NCBI RefSeq assembly: GCF_000317105.1
Contig: NC_019693.1
Location: 620,001 to 684,000, forward strand
DNA from: Oscillatoria acuminata PCC 6304
Lineage (GTDB): Bacteria; Cyanobacteriota; Cyanobacteriia; Cyanobacteriales; Laspinemataceae
Length of the DNA: 64,000 nucleotides
Direction of reading: 5' to 3'
Positions 10,001 to 17,981 of this stretch are shown piece after piece; the first letter of the stretch is position 1, and every line of letters starts with the position of its first letter. A model generated the notes under the pieces. The model was not told the DNA's origin. It saw nothing but the letters and a program-made list of their open reading frames with translations, and made no database searches. The position numbers were made by a program, and so were the translations under genes.

Positions 10001-11752
10001 AGGAACATCTCTTAAATTAGTTTTTAATACCTGAAAAACGGTAGGATTGGCTTCAATAAATAAAACCTTGCTGATGCCGATATCCTGATAAGTTTTGAGT
10101 TCTTCGCCTTCATTTGCCCCCACATGAATGACTCCCCGAGGGGTGATAGAATGCTCTTCTAAAAGTTGGGATAAATCTAACATTTTGGGGTCAGAAGTGG
10201 AACTCTCTGGAGTCGAGAGCATCTCTGATTTGAGAGATTTTTGGGGGATTTTTCGTGGATAAAGACTAGAAATAAACCTTTCCAACTCGTCTAAATTCAA
10301 GGAATTAGAGAGCAGAGTTGTACAAACTTGAGGGAAACTTTTAACTACGGAAAAGGTTTGAATGGGTGCAACTAAAGACCGATTGATGGTGGGAAAGGGT
10401 CCGGGTACATCATGGAGAACAACCACTCCCTGATTGGCTAATAGGGTATGGGCCAATTCTAAACAGAGATTGCGAACGGGACAACCGGGATAAGTGTGCC
10501 CTTTGATGGTTACTTCGTCCTGGCGATCGCCTGCATCAACAAAGATAATATCAAAATAGCCTGGGCCATATTTCAAGGGATATTCACAATACTCTAAAAT
10601 CTCGGATTCAGTCCAGCAATGTCCCCCTAAATAAGCTTTTCCTTCTTCACTTTTCACCTCGATTAATTGATAGTCTATCTCAATACCTTGAGCGGACTTG
10701 ACAATAGGGGAAAATTTTTCATACCACCCTGCATTGTCTTCAACAGAAACGACTTGCTGACAGACTAAGGATTTGATAAACTGCTCGGTGCTACATCCTG
10801 GTCCATACTCTAGGACCCGCAAAGGACGACGTTTTATCTTATACTGATGAGCGATGACGTAGGGCAGAATATATTTAAAGGAATGGACAATTTTAGAGGA
10901 ACCTAGCTTGATTAAACTTTCAGCTAATTTCCTGGAGTAATTTAAGTAAGGCTGACAGAGGGAGTCTAAGTTAATTTGGGAAGAAATGTGGCGAGTTTTA
11001 CAGGCGATCGCATTCCCGACATGGGACAGAGGATGAAAAATATCTGCAAAATTAGTTATCTCTTGTAGCGCAAAAGAGCAAGGACGGGGTAACTCGCGGT
11101 CAATCAGCAGTAACCATTCATATCCGAGGGCTTTTAATACTTCTAAACAATCCAGGGTACTCTGAAAATATTTGGGGTTCCATCCTCCTTCTTGACTCTG
11201 GCGATCGCCTCCCCCACCATATTCAAATTGCACCAAACTCGGTAACGTTTGGGCAGGAATCTCCCGCAGTCCATTAATAATGCCAAATTCACTGCCTTCT
11301 GTATCAACTTTTAAAAGAGAAATTCGTTCAATTCCGCGATTTTGTAGTAAAGTTTTTAAGGTGAAAGCAGGCACATTCAGGCTGGCGGGGGTTCTCCTCT
11401 GACTGGGAGACTCAGACTGTTGAGGGTTTGCCACTCCCCACCAATCTGGATTTAAGGAGTTCAAATTGACATTAAGCTGACCTTGGTATTCCCCCAAATA
11501 CAGGGTAACTTCCCCATTTTTTTCAGCGATCGCAGCTTGTTCTAGCGGGACATTCAACCGCTGACAAGTGACCCGCACCTCCTCTGCCGGTGCCGGTTCC
11601 ACTGCCAAGGTGGGAAACCCAGCTTTGACAAAATCTACAAAATAATAATCCTGGGTTCCTACCCCAATTTCGATCGCCGTCCCCTGACGTTCTGGATCTA
11701 AAATTGTGGCAAAGGTCGTCATTAACTCTCGTGAACAATCCTCAAACTTCAT
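7022..11752 (-). CDS. Giant fusion: FkbM methyltransferase, methyltransferase, second FkbM, GT11-like fucosyltransferase, OGT/SPINDLY-like glycosyltransferase
   Basis: 1576 residues with at least five modules. (1) About 10-250: FkbM-type methyltransferase (GTAIEIGVGTQDYY, LLKVDTEGSEFGIINGL). (2) About 260-490: a class I methyltransferase-like domain (RVLEYGPGCSTEQF, FDIIFVDAGDR). (3) About 535-735: a second FkbM domain (GVIHVGANEGEE, LLNLDIQGAEFLALEGA). (4) About 737-990: alpha-1,2-fucosyltransferase-like GT11 (GRFANQLFQYG, VGLHIRLKDYG, ISNSTFSFVASML). (5) About 1000-1576: a helical region followed by an OGT/SPINDLY-like GT-B domain (KIRLGILQHNF, LAAVPNSILVLYPFG, DLYLDAYPDTGDLSLVDPL). There is no signal peptide, so it is probably a cytoplasmic enzyme assembling or modifying a surface glycan or glycoprotein. 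Module 5 is paralogous to the C-terminal region of the 2093-aa protein. Methionine 11 (11722) is an alternative start; the annotated ATG lies only 22 bp from the divergent gene. Confidence 0.85.
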   Translation of the reverse strand: MKFEDCSRELMTTFATILDPERQGTAIEIGVGTQDYYFVDFVKAGFPTLAVEPAPAEEVRVTCQRLNVPLEQAAIAEKNGEVTLYLGEYQGQLNVNLNSLNPDWWGVANPQQSESPSQRRTPASLNVPAFTLKTLLQNRGIERISLLKVDTEGSEFGIINGLREIPAQTLPSLVQFEYGGGGDRQSQEGGWNPKYFQSTLDCLEVLKALGYEWLLLIDRELPRPCSFALQEITNFADIFHPLSHVGNAIACKTRHISSQINLDSLCQPYLNYSRKLAESLIKLGSSKIVHSFKYILPYVIAHQYKIKRRPLRVLEYGPGCSTEQFIKSLVCQQVVSVEDNAGWYEKFSPIVKSAQGIEIDYQLIEVKSEEGKAYLGGHCWTESEILEYCEYPLKYGPGYFDIIFVDAGDRQDEVTIKGHTYPGCPVRNLCLELAHTLLANQGVVVLHDVPGPFPTINRSLVAPIQTFSVVKSFPQVCTTLLSNSLNLDELERFISSLYPRKIPQKSLKSEMLSTPESSTSDPKMLDLSQLLEEHSITPRGVIHVGANEGEELKTYQDIGISKVLFIEANPTVFQVLKTNLRDVPNLISVNCAISNINGTATLHVTSMDAASSILPLKRVKEYYPEIQETHQIQVQCKTLDTLLEELGLNPADFNLLNLDIQGAEFLALEGAKNLLQHIEAINTEINYEELYEGTQLIGQIDELLAESDFERVATVTPYHPSWGDAFYVKKPLITLSTLGSNGRFANQLFQYGFLKLYAQSHHLRIETPQWIGQYLFGHQDPPLSKNLPEVKDVSTRAEDSSILKRENPLKNVDIWGYFQFHTQYYAQYKDEFCRLFEPVFEVKQQLDPVRDRLLFQGKTIVGLHIRLKDYGFSYFFIAPLVWYKTWLAQIWNTLEQPVLFIASDEPEKVLPHFAEYQPVTAKSLGADLPKADFYPDFYLLSHCDILAISNSTFSFVASMLNRRGTRFMRPQLSSQSLIPYDPWNSEPILHDGKVPRKYEPACLKPLREQIADRWLSLTGDRLKLSYLSGVGIDGKMLLDKGVKNEPLTNSERELVQRLNSQISPRLDQPNTMQSFLVAMLYRDAYQLPIPYNGAAIPKWFLPDFWQFLFEAPSAFSEPGEPEQYFHYIKGLVNYLHSHLVQNPHSDLWRYIALCFIQSHNFKALSAWEGNGLEIAQKRGEILELTLKTLGQPLDYDCPPRPPSREKIRLGILQHNFFAAKETLVTLAAFEHLDREKFEVRLYAIAVQETPLQQSCQTCADSLVKLPQKLGQQVEKIRQDDLDILLIGSDIANHTTEIALLACHRLARIQCTGAWVATTTGLRQMDYYITGDLMVGPSFQDYYQERVVTVEGSGLCFKRPQPWEQERIQPTRHRWGTSEETVIFISGASTNKIGPQIRETWAKILAAVPNSILVLYPFGGMGAKFYRTSPYDNQTRMVFQGYGIDPRRFVVIEQLSSLEELKDSLQQADLYLDAYPDTGDLSLVDPLEMGLPMVVREGEAPQTRRSPALLRELQLGKWIAQSESAYIDLAVSLATNPRQREQYRQQLHQGNTAPWLDTRAYSAKIGALLEKLVQTQI

Positions 11753-11774
11753 CGGATTAAAGCGTAAAATTTCT

Positions 11775-12644
11775 ATGCGGATCCTATTTACTCTGGCTCA
11801 CTTTTTCAACCCGGATGGGATTGGCAAGTATGGTGCTCAACGCAACGATCCCAACTCGCGCATTCAAGCACTCACCCAAAACCTGACCGCATTGCACCAG
11901 TTATTTGGAAACTCCCAGTATGCCACGGATTATGCCAAGCGGGTTGCGATCAGCGCCAATCAATCCCTAGAGACTGACATTGAGATTGTGATTTGCACGA
12001 CCCAAGGCTACCATATTCTCGATCGCCTGCCTCTGTCTTCCCATTTATGGACCCATCACCCCACGGATGCCGAACCCCTGCTGCTGGGATTTGAATGTCA
12101 GGCACTCTTAAGAGAACGCTTAGGCGGGTATGATTATTACTGTTTTCTGGAAGATGACCTAATTTTGCAGGACCCCTGGTTTTTTATCAAGCTAAATTGG
12201 TTTACCCAACAAGCAGGCGATCGCCATCTCCTCCAACCCAACCGCTATGAACAATCTACCCACCCCGGCATCGGCAAAACCTACATCGATGGGGAACTCC
12301 ACCCCCAAATTACTGCCCCCTATCAAAATGTTCGCGAACACCCTCAACTTACTGGCATGATTATGGGGACATCTGTGACGTTTCAACGGACTTGCAATCC
12401 CCATTCTGGCTGTTATTTCTTAAATGCCCGCCAGATGGAATACTGGGTGCAGCAACCCTATTTTTTAGACCGCGATACTCGGTTTGTAGGTCCTTTGGAA
12501 AGTGCGGCGACTTTGGGAATTATGCGGACGTTTAAGGTTTATAAACCTGTACCTGCGATGGCTAATTTTTTGGAAGTGGAGCATTTTGGGAGGGTTTGGA
12601 GTGACAAAATTGGTCAGTTGCTGAGGTGGGAGGGGGAGATTTGA
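11775..12644 (+). CDS. Putative glycosyltransferase, paralogue of the gene at 14855
   Basis: About 289 residues starting MRILFTLAHFFNPDG. ATG at 11775 is preferred to 11706 because the homologous gene at 14855 starts at the same residue and the longer frame overlaps the divergent gene. Visible features are an FNPDGxGKxG opening, a GFECQALLRERLGGYDYYCF stretch and FLEDDLILQDPWFF, which looks like the DxD metal-binding edge of a GT-A glycosyltransferase; NPHSGCYFLNARQMEYW follows. I cannot place it in a numbered family. Close neighbours are methyltransferase and glycosyltransferase genes, so a glycan role is likely. The functional call is an inference from fold-like motifs and context. Confidence 0.65.
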   Translation: MRILFTLAHFFNPDGIGKYGAQRNDPNSRIQALTQNLTALHQLFGNSQYATDYAKRVAISANQSLETDIEIVICTTQGYHILDRLPLSSHLWTHHPTDAEPLLLGFECQALLRERLGGYDYYCFLEDDLILQDPWFFIKLNWFTQQAGDRHLLQPNRYEQSTHPGIGKTYIDGELHPQITAPYQNVREHPQLTGMIMGTSVTFQRTCNPHSGCYFLNARQMEYWVQQPYFLDRDTRFVGPLESAATLGIMRTFKVYKPVPAMANFLEVEHFGRVWSDKIGQLLRWEGEI

Positions 12645-12669
12645 ACCACTGATTACACTGATTTTCACG

Positions 12670-12718
12670 GAAGAGATTTAGAGAAGAGATTTAGAGAAGA
12701 GATCTAGAGAAGAGATTT
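12670..12718. repeat. 13-bp direct repeats running into a start codon
   Basis: Three full copies of gaagagatttaga (one with C for T) are followed by a partial fourth copy whose last bases merge into the ATG at 12719. Every copy carries an AGAG purine core, so the array supplies several candidate ribosome-binding sequences for the next gene. Variation in copy number could change its spacing or initiation. Confidence 0.9.
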
Positions 12719-14422
12719 ATGACTGATTTTGATTATTATGACCGAGTGAATCCGGATTTGTTGAAGGTTTTACCGGCGGATGCTGGAGTGATTATTGAGG
12801 TGGGTTGTGGTGCGGGGGCGATGGGGGCGCAATATAAGCGGATTAATCCTCATGGGCGTTATATTGGGGTGGAAATTAATGAGGCGGCGGCAGCGCTGGC
12901 GGCGCAACGGTTGGATGAGGTAATTGTTGCGAATGTTGAGGATTTGGAGGATAAACGGTTACAGTTTGAGGCGGGGACGGTTGATTGTTTGGTGTATGGG
13001 GATGTGTTGGAACATTTGGTCGATCCTTGGCAGGTTCTTCAGCATCAGGTGAAGTGGTTGAAGGAGGATGGGCAGGTTTTGGCTTGTATTCCGAATATTC
13101 AACATTGGACGGCGGTTGTTAATTTGTTGCGGGGGAGTTGGGAGTATCAGGACCAAGGGTTACTCGATCGCACTCATTTACGGTTTTTTACGTTAGATGA
13201 GGTGAAAAAGTTATTCCTGCAAGCGGGATTACAAAGTTATGAAATTCAAACTCGCGGACGAAAGCCGCCTGCTTTTCAACAGTTCCAGGAGTTAATGGCT
13301 CCGGTGGTTCAGGGGTTAGGAATTGACCCGAAGGTGTTTGAAACTCAAACGGGGGCGATTCAATATGTGGTGAGAGGGATTAAGTCGGAAGTACCGCCGA
13401 GACGGTTGTTAATTCAGACGATTATTATGGCCCCGACGGGGTGCGATCGCCCTCGGGTATTGGAACCCGACCGACTCAGTGCAACGATTCCAGGGGTGCG
13501 AACTCTCTCGGAGGTGCGATCGGCTAATTTGAATGCTGCACTCCCTCAAGAAGAAAAAGTATTTATCTGGCAGCGCACCATTATGGACTATCCCGAGGAT
13601 GTGGTCAAACTCAAACAATTGTTGCAATTAGGCTATTTAATTATTGCCGAAATTGATGATGACCCCCTGCGCCGTCCGGAATATGAAAAGAATCTATTTC
13701 TGAGTTATCGCGGTTGTCACGGCGTGCAAACTTCTACGGAACCCTTGGCTGATTTTTTACGCCAATATAATCCCAATGTGGCAGTCTTTAAAAATCAATT
13801 GGGCTATTTACCGCCGAAACGAACCTATTCTGAAGACCCGACTTGTACAATCTTTTTTGGGGCGCTCAATCGCGAGGCAGATTGGCAACCGATTATGCCC
13901 GAGTTGAATCGGGTTCTGCAAAAATATAAGAAACAGGTCCGGGTGAAAGTGCTGCACGATCGCCAGTTTTTTGAGCAGTTACAGGTCAAGAATAAAGAGT
14001 TTTTACCCTTTTCTCCTTATGAAACCTATCAGGAAGTGTTGCATAGCTGTGATGTAGCCTTGCTGCCTTTGACGCCGACTCGGATTAATAGCATGAAGTC
14101 GGATTTAAAGTTTCTGGAATGTGCCGGTCATGGGGTGGCCGTGGTGGCGAGTCCAACGGTCTATGAAAACACAATTATTGAGGGAGAAACGGGGTTAATT
14201 TATCGGTCCGAGGGGGAGTTTGGTCAAAAATTAGAATCTTTAATCTGGGATCTGGATTTGCGGAGGGGTTTAGGGCAGAATGCTTATCAATGGGTGGCCG
14301 AAAATCGCTTGCTCTCGCAGCATTACCGGGAACGTCACCAGTGGTATTTGTCCCTGCGCGATCGCCTCCCTCAGTTGAATCAGGAATTGCGCGATCGGTT
14401 ACCGGAGTTGTTTGAGGATTAA
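12719..14422 (+). CDS. SAM methyltransferase-glycosyltransferase fusion
   Basis: 567 residues. The N-terminal half is a class I methyltransferase: motif [14 protein letters not shown], then [23 protein letters not shown] and the [14 protein letters not shown] region common in cyanobacterial glycan methyltransferases. The C-terminal half (about 235-560) resembles a GT-B glycosyltransferase of the GT1/GT4 type ([58 protein letters not shown]). The last motif is the usual donor-binding end of the fold. It lies between the two paralogous putative glycosyltransferases and is likely part of the same glycan assembly set. The acceptor and donor cannot be told from sequence. Confidence 0.8.
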   Translation: MTDFDYYDRVNPDLLKVLPADAGVIIEVGCGAGAMGAQYKRINPHGRYIGVEINEAAAALAAQRLDEVIVANVEDLEDKRLQFEAGTVDCLVYGDVLEHLVDPWQVLQHQVKWLKEDGQVLACIPNIQHWTAVVNLLRGSWEYQDQGLLDRTHLRFFTLDEVKKLFLQAGLQSYEIQTRGRKPPAFQQFQELMAPVVQGLGIDPKVFETQTGAIQYVVRGIKSEVPPRRLLIQTIIMAPTGCDRPRVLEPDRLSATIPGVRTLSEVRSANLNAALPQEEKVFIWQRTIMDYPEDVVKLKQLLQLGYLIIAEIDDDPLRRPEYEKNLFLSYRGCHGVQTSTEPLADFLRQYNPNVAVFKNQLGYLPPKRTYSEDPTCTIFFGALNREADWQPIMPELNRVLQKYKKQVRVKVLHDRQFFEQLQVKNKEFLPFSPYETYQEVLHSCDVALLPLTPTRINSMKSDLKFLECAGHGVAVVASPTVYENTIIEGETGLIYRSEGEFGQKLESLIWDLDLRRGLGQNAYQWVAENRLLSQHYRERHQWYLSLRDRLPQLNQELRDRLPELFED

Positions 14423-14446
14423 TCCAGAGCAATCCTCAATGATGGG

Positions 14447-14804
14447 TCCTCGTGACGTGGCTGAAGCCGCGTCACGAGGAGGACCTAGAGGTGTAACTTC
14501 CCCCCATCTCCCCCTTATAAGAGTAAGTTTTTTACGCTTAAGAACACCTCCGGTCCCCTCCCCTTGGCAAGGGGAGGGTTAGGGTGGGGTTCCTCTGATG
14601 TGGCGATCGCCACATCATGCACTTTCATGAGGCGATCGCGCTTGTATGGAGGCTTAGGAAACCTCTTTCTTCGTGACGTGGCGATCGCCTCATCACGAGA
14701 ACCCTCAACCCACTTATTCTTCCTGACGTGGCGCAGGCCACGTCAGGAGGACCCCACCCTAACCCTCCCCTTGCCAAGGGGAGGGGACCGGAGGTGCTCT
14801 TAAG
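14447..14804. repeat. Cluster of nested palindromes bounded by a 54-bp inverted repeat
   Basis: Two 54-bp arms, 14537-14590 and 14751-14804, are reverse complements with a single mismatch (core cctccggtcccctccccttg). Between and before them sit related palindromes built on TGACGTGGC: around 14447-14481, 14597-14616, 14670-14699 and 14720-14749. There is no reading frame of interest. The block fills most of the space between the methyltransferase fusion and the second paralogous glycosyltransferase, and looks like a non-autonomous repeat that has accumulated copies of a shorter palindrome. Confidence 0.85.
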
Positions 14805-14854
14805 CTGAGGCAAATCCCCCATCTCCCCCATCTCCCCCATCTCAAGTTATCTCT

Positions 14855-15721
14855 ATGAAAATACTGATCACGATCGCGCATTATTTCAATCCCGATGGCG
14901 GAGGGAAGCATGGTTCTCTCAGCAAAGACCCGCGATCGCGGATTGTGGCATTGAGTCAGTCTTTAACCCATTTGGGCGCAATTTTAGGGAAATATCAAGG
15001 GTTGCTGGATATCGCTAAATCTGTAGCCGTCCCCGCAAATCAAGGTCAAGGCTTAGATATTGACATCGTGATTTGTACCACTCAAAACTGCCATGTTTTA
15101 GACGATTTGCCGGTTCCAAATCAGATTTACCGCCATCATGCCACCCAAGCGGAACCCTTGCTGCTGGGGTTTGAGTGTCACGCCCTGTTGCGGGATAGTT
15201 TGGGTGGCTATGATTATTATTGCTATTTGGAAGATGACTTAATTCTCCATGACCCCTGGTTTTTTATTAAATTAAACTGGTTTTCCTCCCAAGCAGGGGA
15301 TTTGAATCTGTTGCAACCGAATCGCTATGAAATCGCCCCTCCGGGTCGGGTGGGTAAGGTCTATATTGATGGGGATTTATTACCCAGAGCAACGGCCCAG
15401 TTTCAAAAGGTAGAGGACCGCCCAGAGTTGAAAGGGAATATCATGGAGCAACCTGTAGTTTTCCAACGAGCGCTGAATCCTCATTCGGGATGCTTTTTTC
15501 TGAATGCCAAACAGATGGCTTATTGGGCGTCCCAGCCTTATTTTTTAGACCGCGATACCAGTTTTATCGGCCCCTTGGAAAGCGTCGCCACTCTCGGCAT
15601 CATGCGAACCTTTAGAATCTATAAACCCAGTCCCGCTTATGCCAGTTTCCTAGAGATTCAGCACTTTGGCACCGCATTTCTCAACCTAATCGGTCGAGGC
15701 ATTAATATCTCCCCAGGATAA
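14855..15721 (+). CDS. Putative glycosyltransferase, paralogue of the gene at 11775
   Basis: 288 residues, starting MKILITIAHYFNPDGGGKHG. It aligns along its whole length with the 11775 protein: LLLGFECHALLRDSLGGYDY, YLEDDLILHDPWFFIKLNWF, NPHSGCFFLNAKQMAYW, YFLDRDTSFIGPLESVATLG. The conserved EDDL may be the metal-binding motif of a GT-A glycosyltransferase. The two genes probably arose by local duplication, now separated by the methyltransferase-glycosyltransferase fusion and a repeat block. The family is not recognised. A strong hairpin terminator follows 46 bp downstream. Confidence 0.65.
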   Translation: MKILITIAHYFNPDGGGKHGSLSKDPRSRIVALSQSLTHLGAILGKYQGLLDIAKSVAVPANQGQGLDIDIVICTTQNCHVLDDLPVPNQIYRHHATQAEPLLLGFECHALLRDSLGGYDYYCYLEDDLILHDPWFFIKLNWFSSQAGDLNLLQPNRYEIAPPGRVGKVYIDGDLLPRATAQFQKVEDRPELKGNIMEQPVVFQRALNPHSGCFFLNAKQMAYWASQPYFLDRDTSFIGPLESVATLGIMRTFRIYKPSPAYASFLEIQHFGTAFLNLIGRGINISPG

Positions 15722-15767
15722 AAAAGCCCCATCTCCCCATCTTCCCCATCCTCCCCATCTTCCCACT

Positions 15768-15803
15768 AAAAGAGCCACAGATGTTATTCATCTGTGGCTC
15801 TTT
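15768..15803. terminator. Bidirectional hairpin terminator between convergent genes
   Basis: A perfect 15-bp stem (aaagagccacagatg) with a five-base loop, ending in TTT on one strand and AAA on the other. It lies between the stop of the + strand glycosyltransferase-like gene (15721) and the stop of the minus-strand RTX gene (15831), as expected for a shared factor-independent terminator. Confidence 0.85.
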
Positions 15804-15830
15804 CATTAAGCGACGTTTATGTCAAGCGCC

Positions 15831-17981
15831 TTAGAACAGGAATATGTCATTCCGGGTAATTTGACCCGTCTGGATGACAGCAATGGTTACCATGTCAGCG
15901 GTATTGGCTCGGTCAGTATCAGTTCCTCCACCCAATCGATCCCAGAGCAAGAACCCACCTTGATCTTTGGCGTCGAAGACGATCGCGGAATTGTTGGCAG
16001 ATCCAAGGGTCTCGAAGCTACCGGCATAGTCCGTGGCTTTATTGGTAGAGAAGAAGTCGATGTTGGTCCGGAGTCCAGCGATCGCCTCGGAGTCTAAACC
16101 AAAGCCTGCAAGGTTGAGGTAGATTTTATCCCGACCACTCTCGAAGGTGGTGATAGTATCACCCGTGGTTGCAGTTCCTGCGGTAGGATCAGTGGTACCT
16201 TCGGGGACATCTTTACGAGCATCCAGAATACTGGAGAAGAGGAAGGCATCGGCTGCACCAACCGTTCCAATCAAGCTGTCCGCACCCCAGAACCCTTCGA
16301 GGGTATCCACGCCAGTAGTATCTGCCCGGAGGGTATCTCCTTCGTCACTTCCTACGAGGAAGTCATTACCTGTACCGCCCATCAGGGTATCGGTATTCGC
16401 ACCGGCAACCAGCACGTTAAAATTGCCTTCATCGCCAGCCATCAGCAGGTTTCCACCGCCACCATCGCGGGCGTAGAGGGAGTCATTGCCTGGGCCCCCC
16501 ATCAGGGTGCTGTTGGTGGCATCCTCTCCAAGGATCAGGGTATCATTTCCTTTGTCCCCACTTAGATAGGAATTGGATCCCGATGCGGTCATGTAATCGT
16601 TGTCTTGACCACCGTACAGAGACACGAAGTCTGCTGCACCAATCAGGGTGTCGTTCCCTTGGTTACCAAAGCCGATGCTGGAGGCTCCACCGAGGGATAA
16701 GTAGTCCAGATTGTTTCCGGCGATCGAGTCGTTGTCTTCGATGTTGCCACCAATTAAGGTATCGCGAACACCAACACTGAGGATGGTATCGTTGCCTTTA
16801 TCTCCATACAGGAGGTTGGTCCCGCCACCGGAGGGGATTGTTCCATCGGGAGCCGGTTCGATAAATAAGCCGGTAGCCGGGTCGACAGTTAAGCCAGAGA
16901 CAATGGTGTCATTATCTTGTCCACCATATAAGGTGCTGCGAGAGAACCCGGTGGTTTCTAAGTAGTCTGCGCCGATATTCCCGAACACCAGGACCTGACT
17001 GCCTCGGTTGAACAGGGAGTCATCTCCCTCTGCACCCCACATGGTCTGGCGTCCGCGATCGCCACCGTAGGAGTAGATGTAATCGTTTCCGGTTCCGCCG
17101 TTTAACCAGTTGTTGCGAGGGAAGCCTGCGAGTGCGCGTCGCGCTCCTTCTACAGTGTTGACGCCCTCGTCAGCTAACCCGAGTTCTGTCGTAGCCTTGG
17201 CACTGAGCATGAACAGGGAGTCGTTTCCTTCGCCCCCGTACAAGCTGTCGCGATCGCCGATTCCAAAGATGACGTCGTTGCCTTTGTCACCGCTGAGATA
17301 GTTGCGTCCAGGGTTTCTGGGAACAGGTACGCCATCTTCGATAACGACGCCCACTCCCAAGCCTGCTGTTGCACCTGCGCCAGATCCACCGCCAAATAAG
17401 AACGGAGGAATGAAGCCAATGCCGCCAATGGTATCCGGAACGAAGGCTGCTCCTCCACCCCCGGCACCGGAGCCACTACCGGCGATTTCAATCACCTGGA
17501 TCGTATCGTCGCCGACACCACCATAGAGGGTATCTGAACCTAAGCCGGAGCCACTGATGAAGTCATCTCCGCCGTTTCCAAAGGCGAGGTTGCCCCCAAG
17601 ACCGTTACCAAAGTTGAAAATATCATCGCCATCTTCTACTTGGTTTTCGGATTGGTTGTTGGTGCCACCGTAAACCGTGTCGCGACCTAAGCTGCCTCGG
17701 GCTTCATACCGATCTTGGCCTAAGTCGCCAAAGAAGACGCTCCCGCCCCCTTTGCTCACCAAAAAGTCATCGTCTTGACCCCCATAAAGGGTGTCTCCTG
17801 AGCTGCTAGAGGTCAGGGAATCATTTTCCGTATTCCCAAAAATTAAACTCCCACCGACGGTATCGGTGGTAATAAAATCGCTTCCCGTTAGGCCCAGAAC
17901 CGTATCTGCGCCTAGGCCAAACGAAAATAGATCTAGGGTATCGTTCGGGTTTAACGGGTTTGTATCGAGTATTCTAACCAT
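15831..17981 (-). CDS. RTX (hemolysin-type calcium-binding repeat) protein, probable type I secreted
   Basis: 716 residues composed almost entirely of nonapeptide-like GGxGNDxLx repeats (for example LYGGQDDDFLVS, LSGDKGNDVIFGIGDRD, MGGTGNDFLVGSDEGDTL). These form Ca2+-binding parallel beta-rolls after export. There is no N-terminal signal peptide. The last 120 residues leave the repeats (DTITTFESGRDKIYLNLAG, then a short hydrophobic tail ending TRNDIFLF), as in the uncleaved C-terminal secretion signals of type I substrates. A glycine-rich insert occurs at about 165-210. An exporter operon lies 9 kb away on the same strand, and glycosyltransferases surround the gene. It may be a sheath, S-layer or motility-related surface protein. 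The exact role is unknown. Confidence 0.9.
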   Translation of the reverse strand: MVRILDTNPLNPNDTLDLFSFGLGADTVLGLTGSDFITTDTVGGSLIFGNTENDSLTSSSSGDTLYGGQDDDFLVSKGGGSVFFGDLGQDRYEARGSLGRDTVYGGTNNQSENQVEDGDDIFNFGNGLGGNLAFGNGGDDFISGSGLGSDTLYGGVGDDTIQVIEIAGSGSGAGGGGAAFVPDTIGGIGFIPPFLFGGGSGAGATAGLGVGVVIEDGVPVPRNPGRNYLSGDKGNDVIFGIGDRDSLYGGEGNDSLFMLSAKATTELGLADEGVNTVEGARRALAGFPRNNWLNGGTGNDYIYSYGGDRGRQTMWGAEGDDSLFNRGSQVLVFGNIGADYLETTGFSRSTLYGGQDNDTIVSGLTVDPATGLFIEPAPDGTIPSGGGTNLLYGDKGNDTILSVGVRDTLIGGNIEDNDSIAGNNLDYLSLGGASSIGFGNQGNDTLIGAADFVSLYGGQDNDYMTASGSNSYLSGDKGNDTLILGEDATNSTLMGGPGNDSLYARDGGGGNLLMAGDEGNFNVLVAGANTDTLMGGTGNDFLVGSDEGDTLRADTTGVDTLEGFWGADSLIGTVGAADAFLFSSILDARKDVPEGTTDPTAGTATTGDTITTFESGRDKIYLNLAGFGLDSEAIAGLRTNIDFFSTNKATDYAGSFETLGSANNSAIVFDAKDQGGFLLWDRLGGGTDTDRANTADMVTIAVIQTGQITRNDIFLF

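Noticed and set aside
11706-11774. Upstream extension of the putative glycosyltransferase at 11775
   Set aside because: The paralogue starts at the equivalent of the 11775 methionine, and the extension would overlap the divergent gene.
14447-14804. CRISPR array
   Set aside because: The repeated units are palindromes at irregular spacing without uniform spacers, and no cas gene is in the window.
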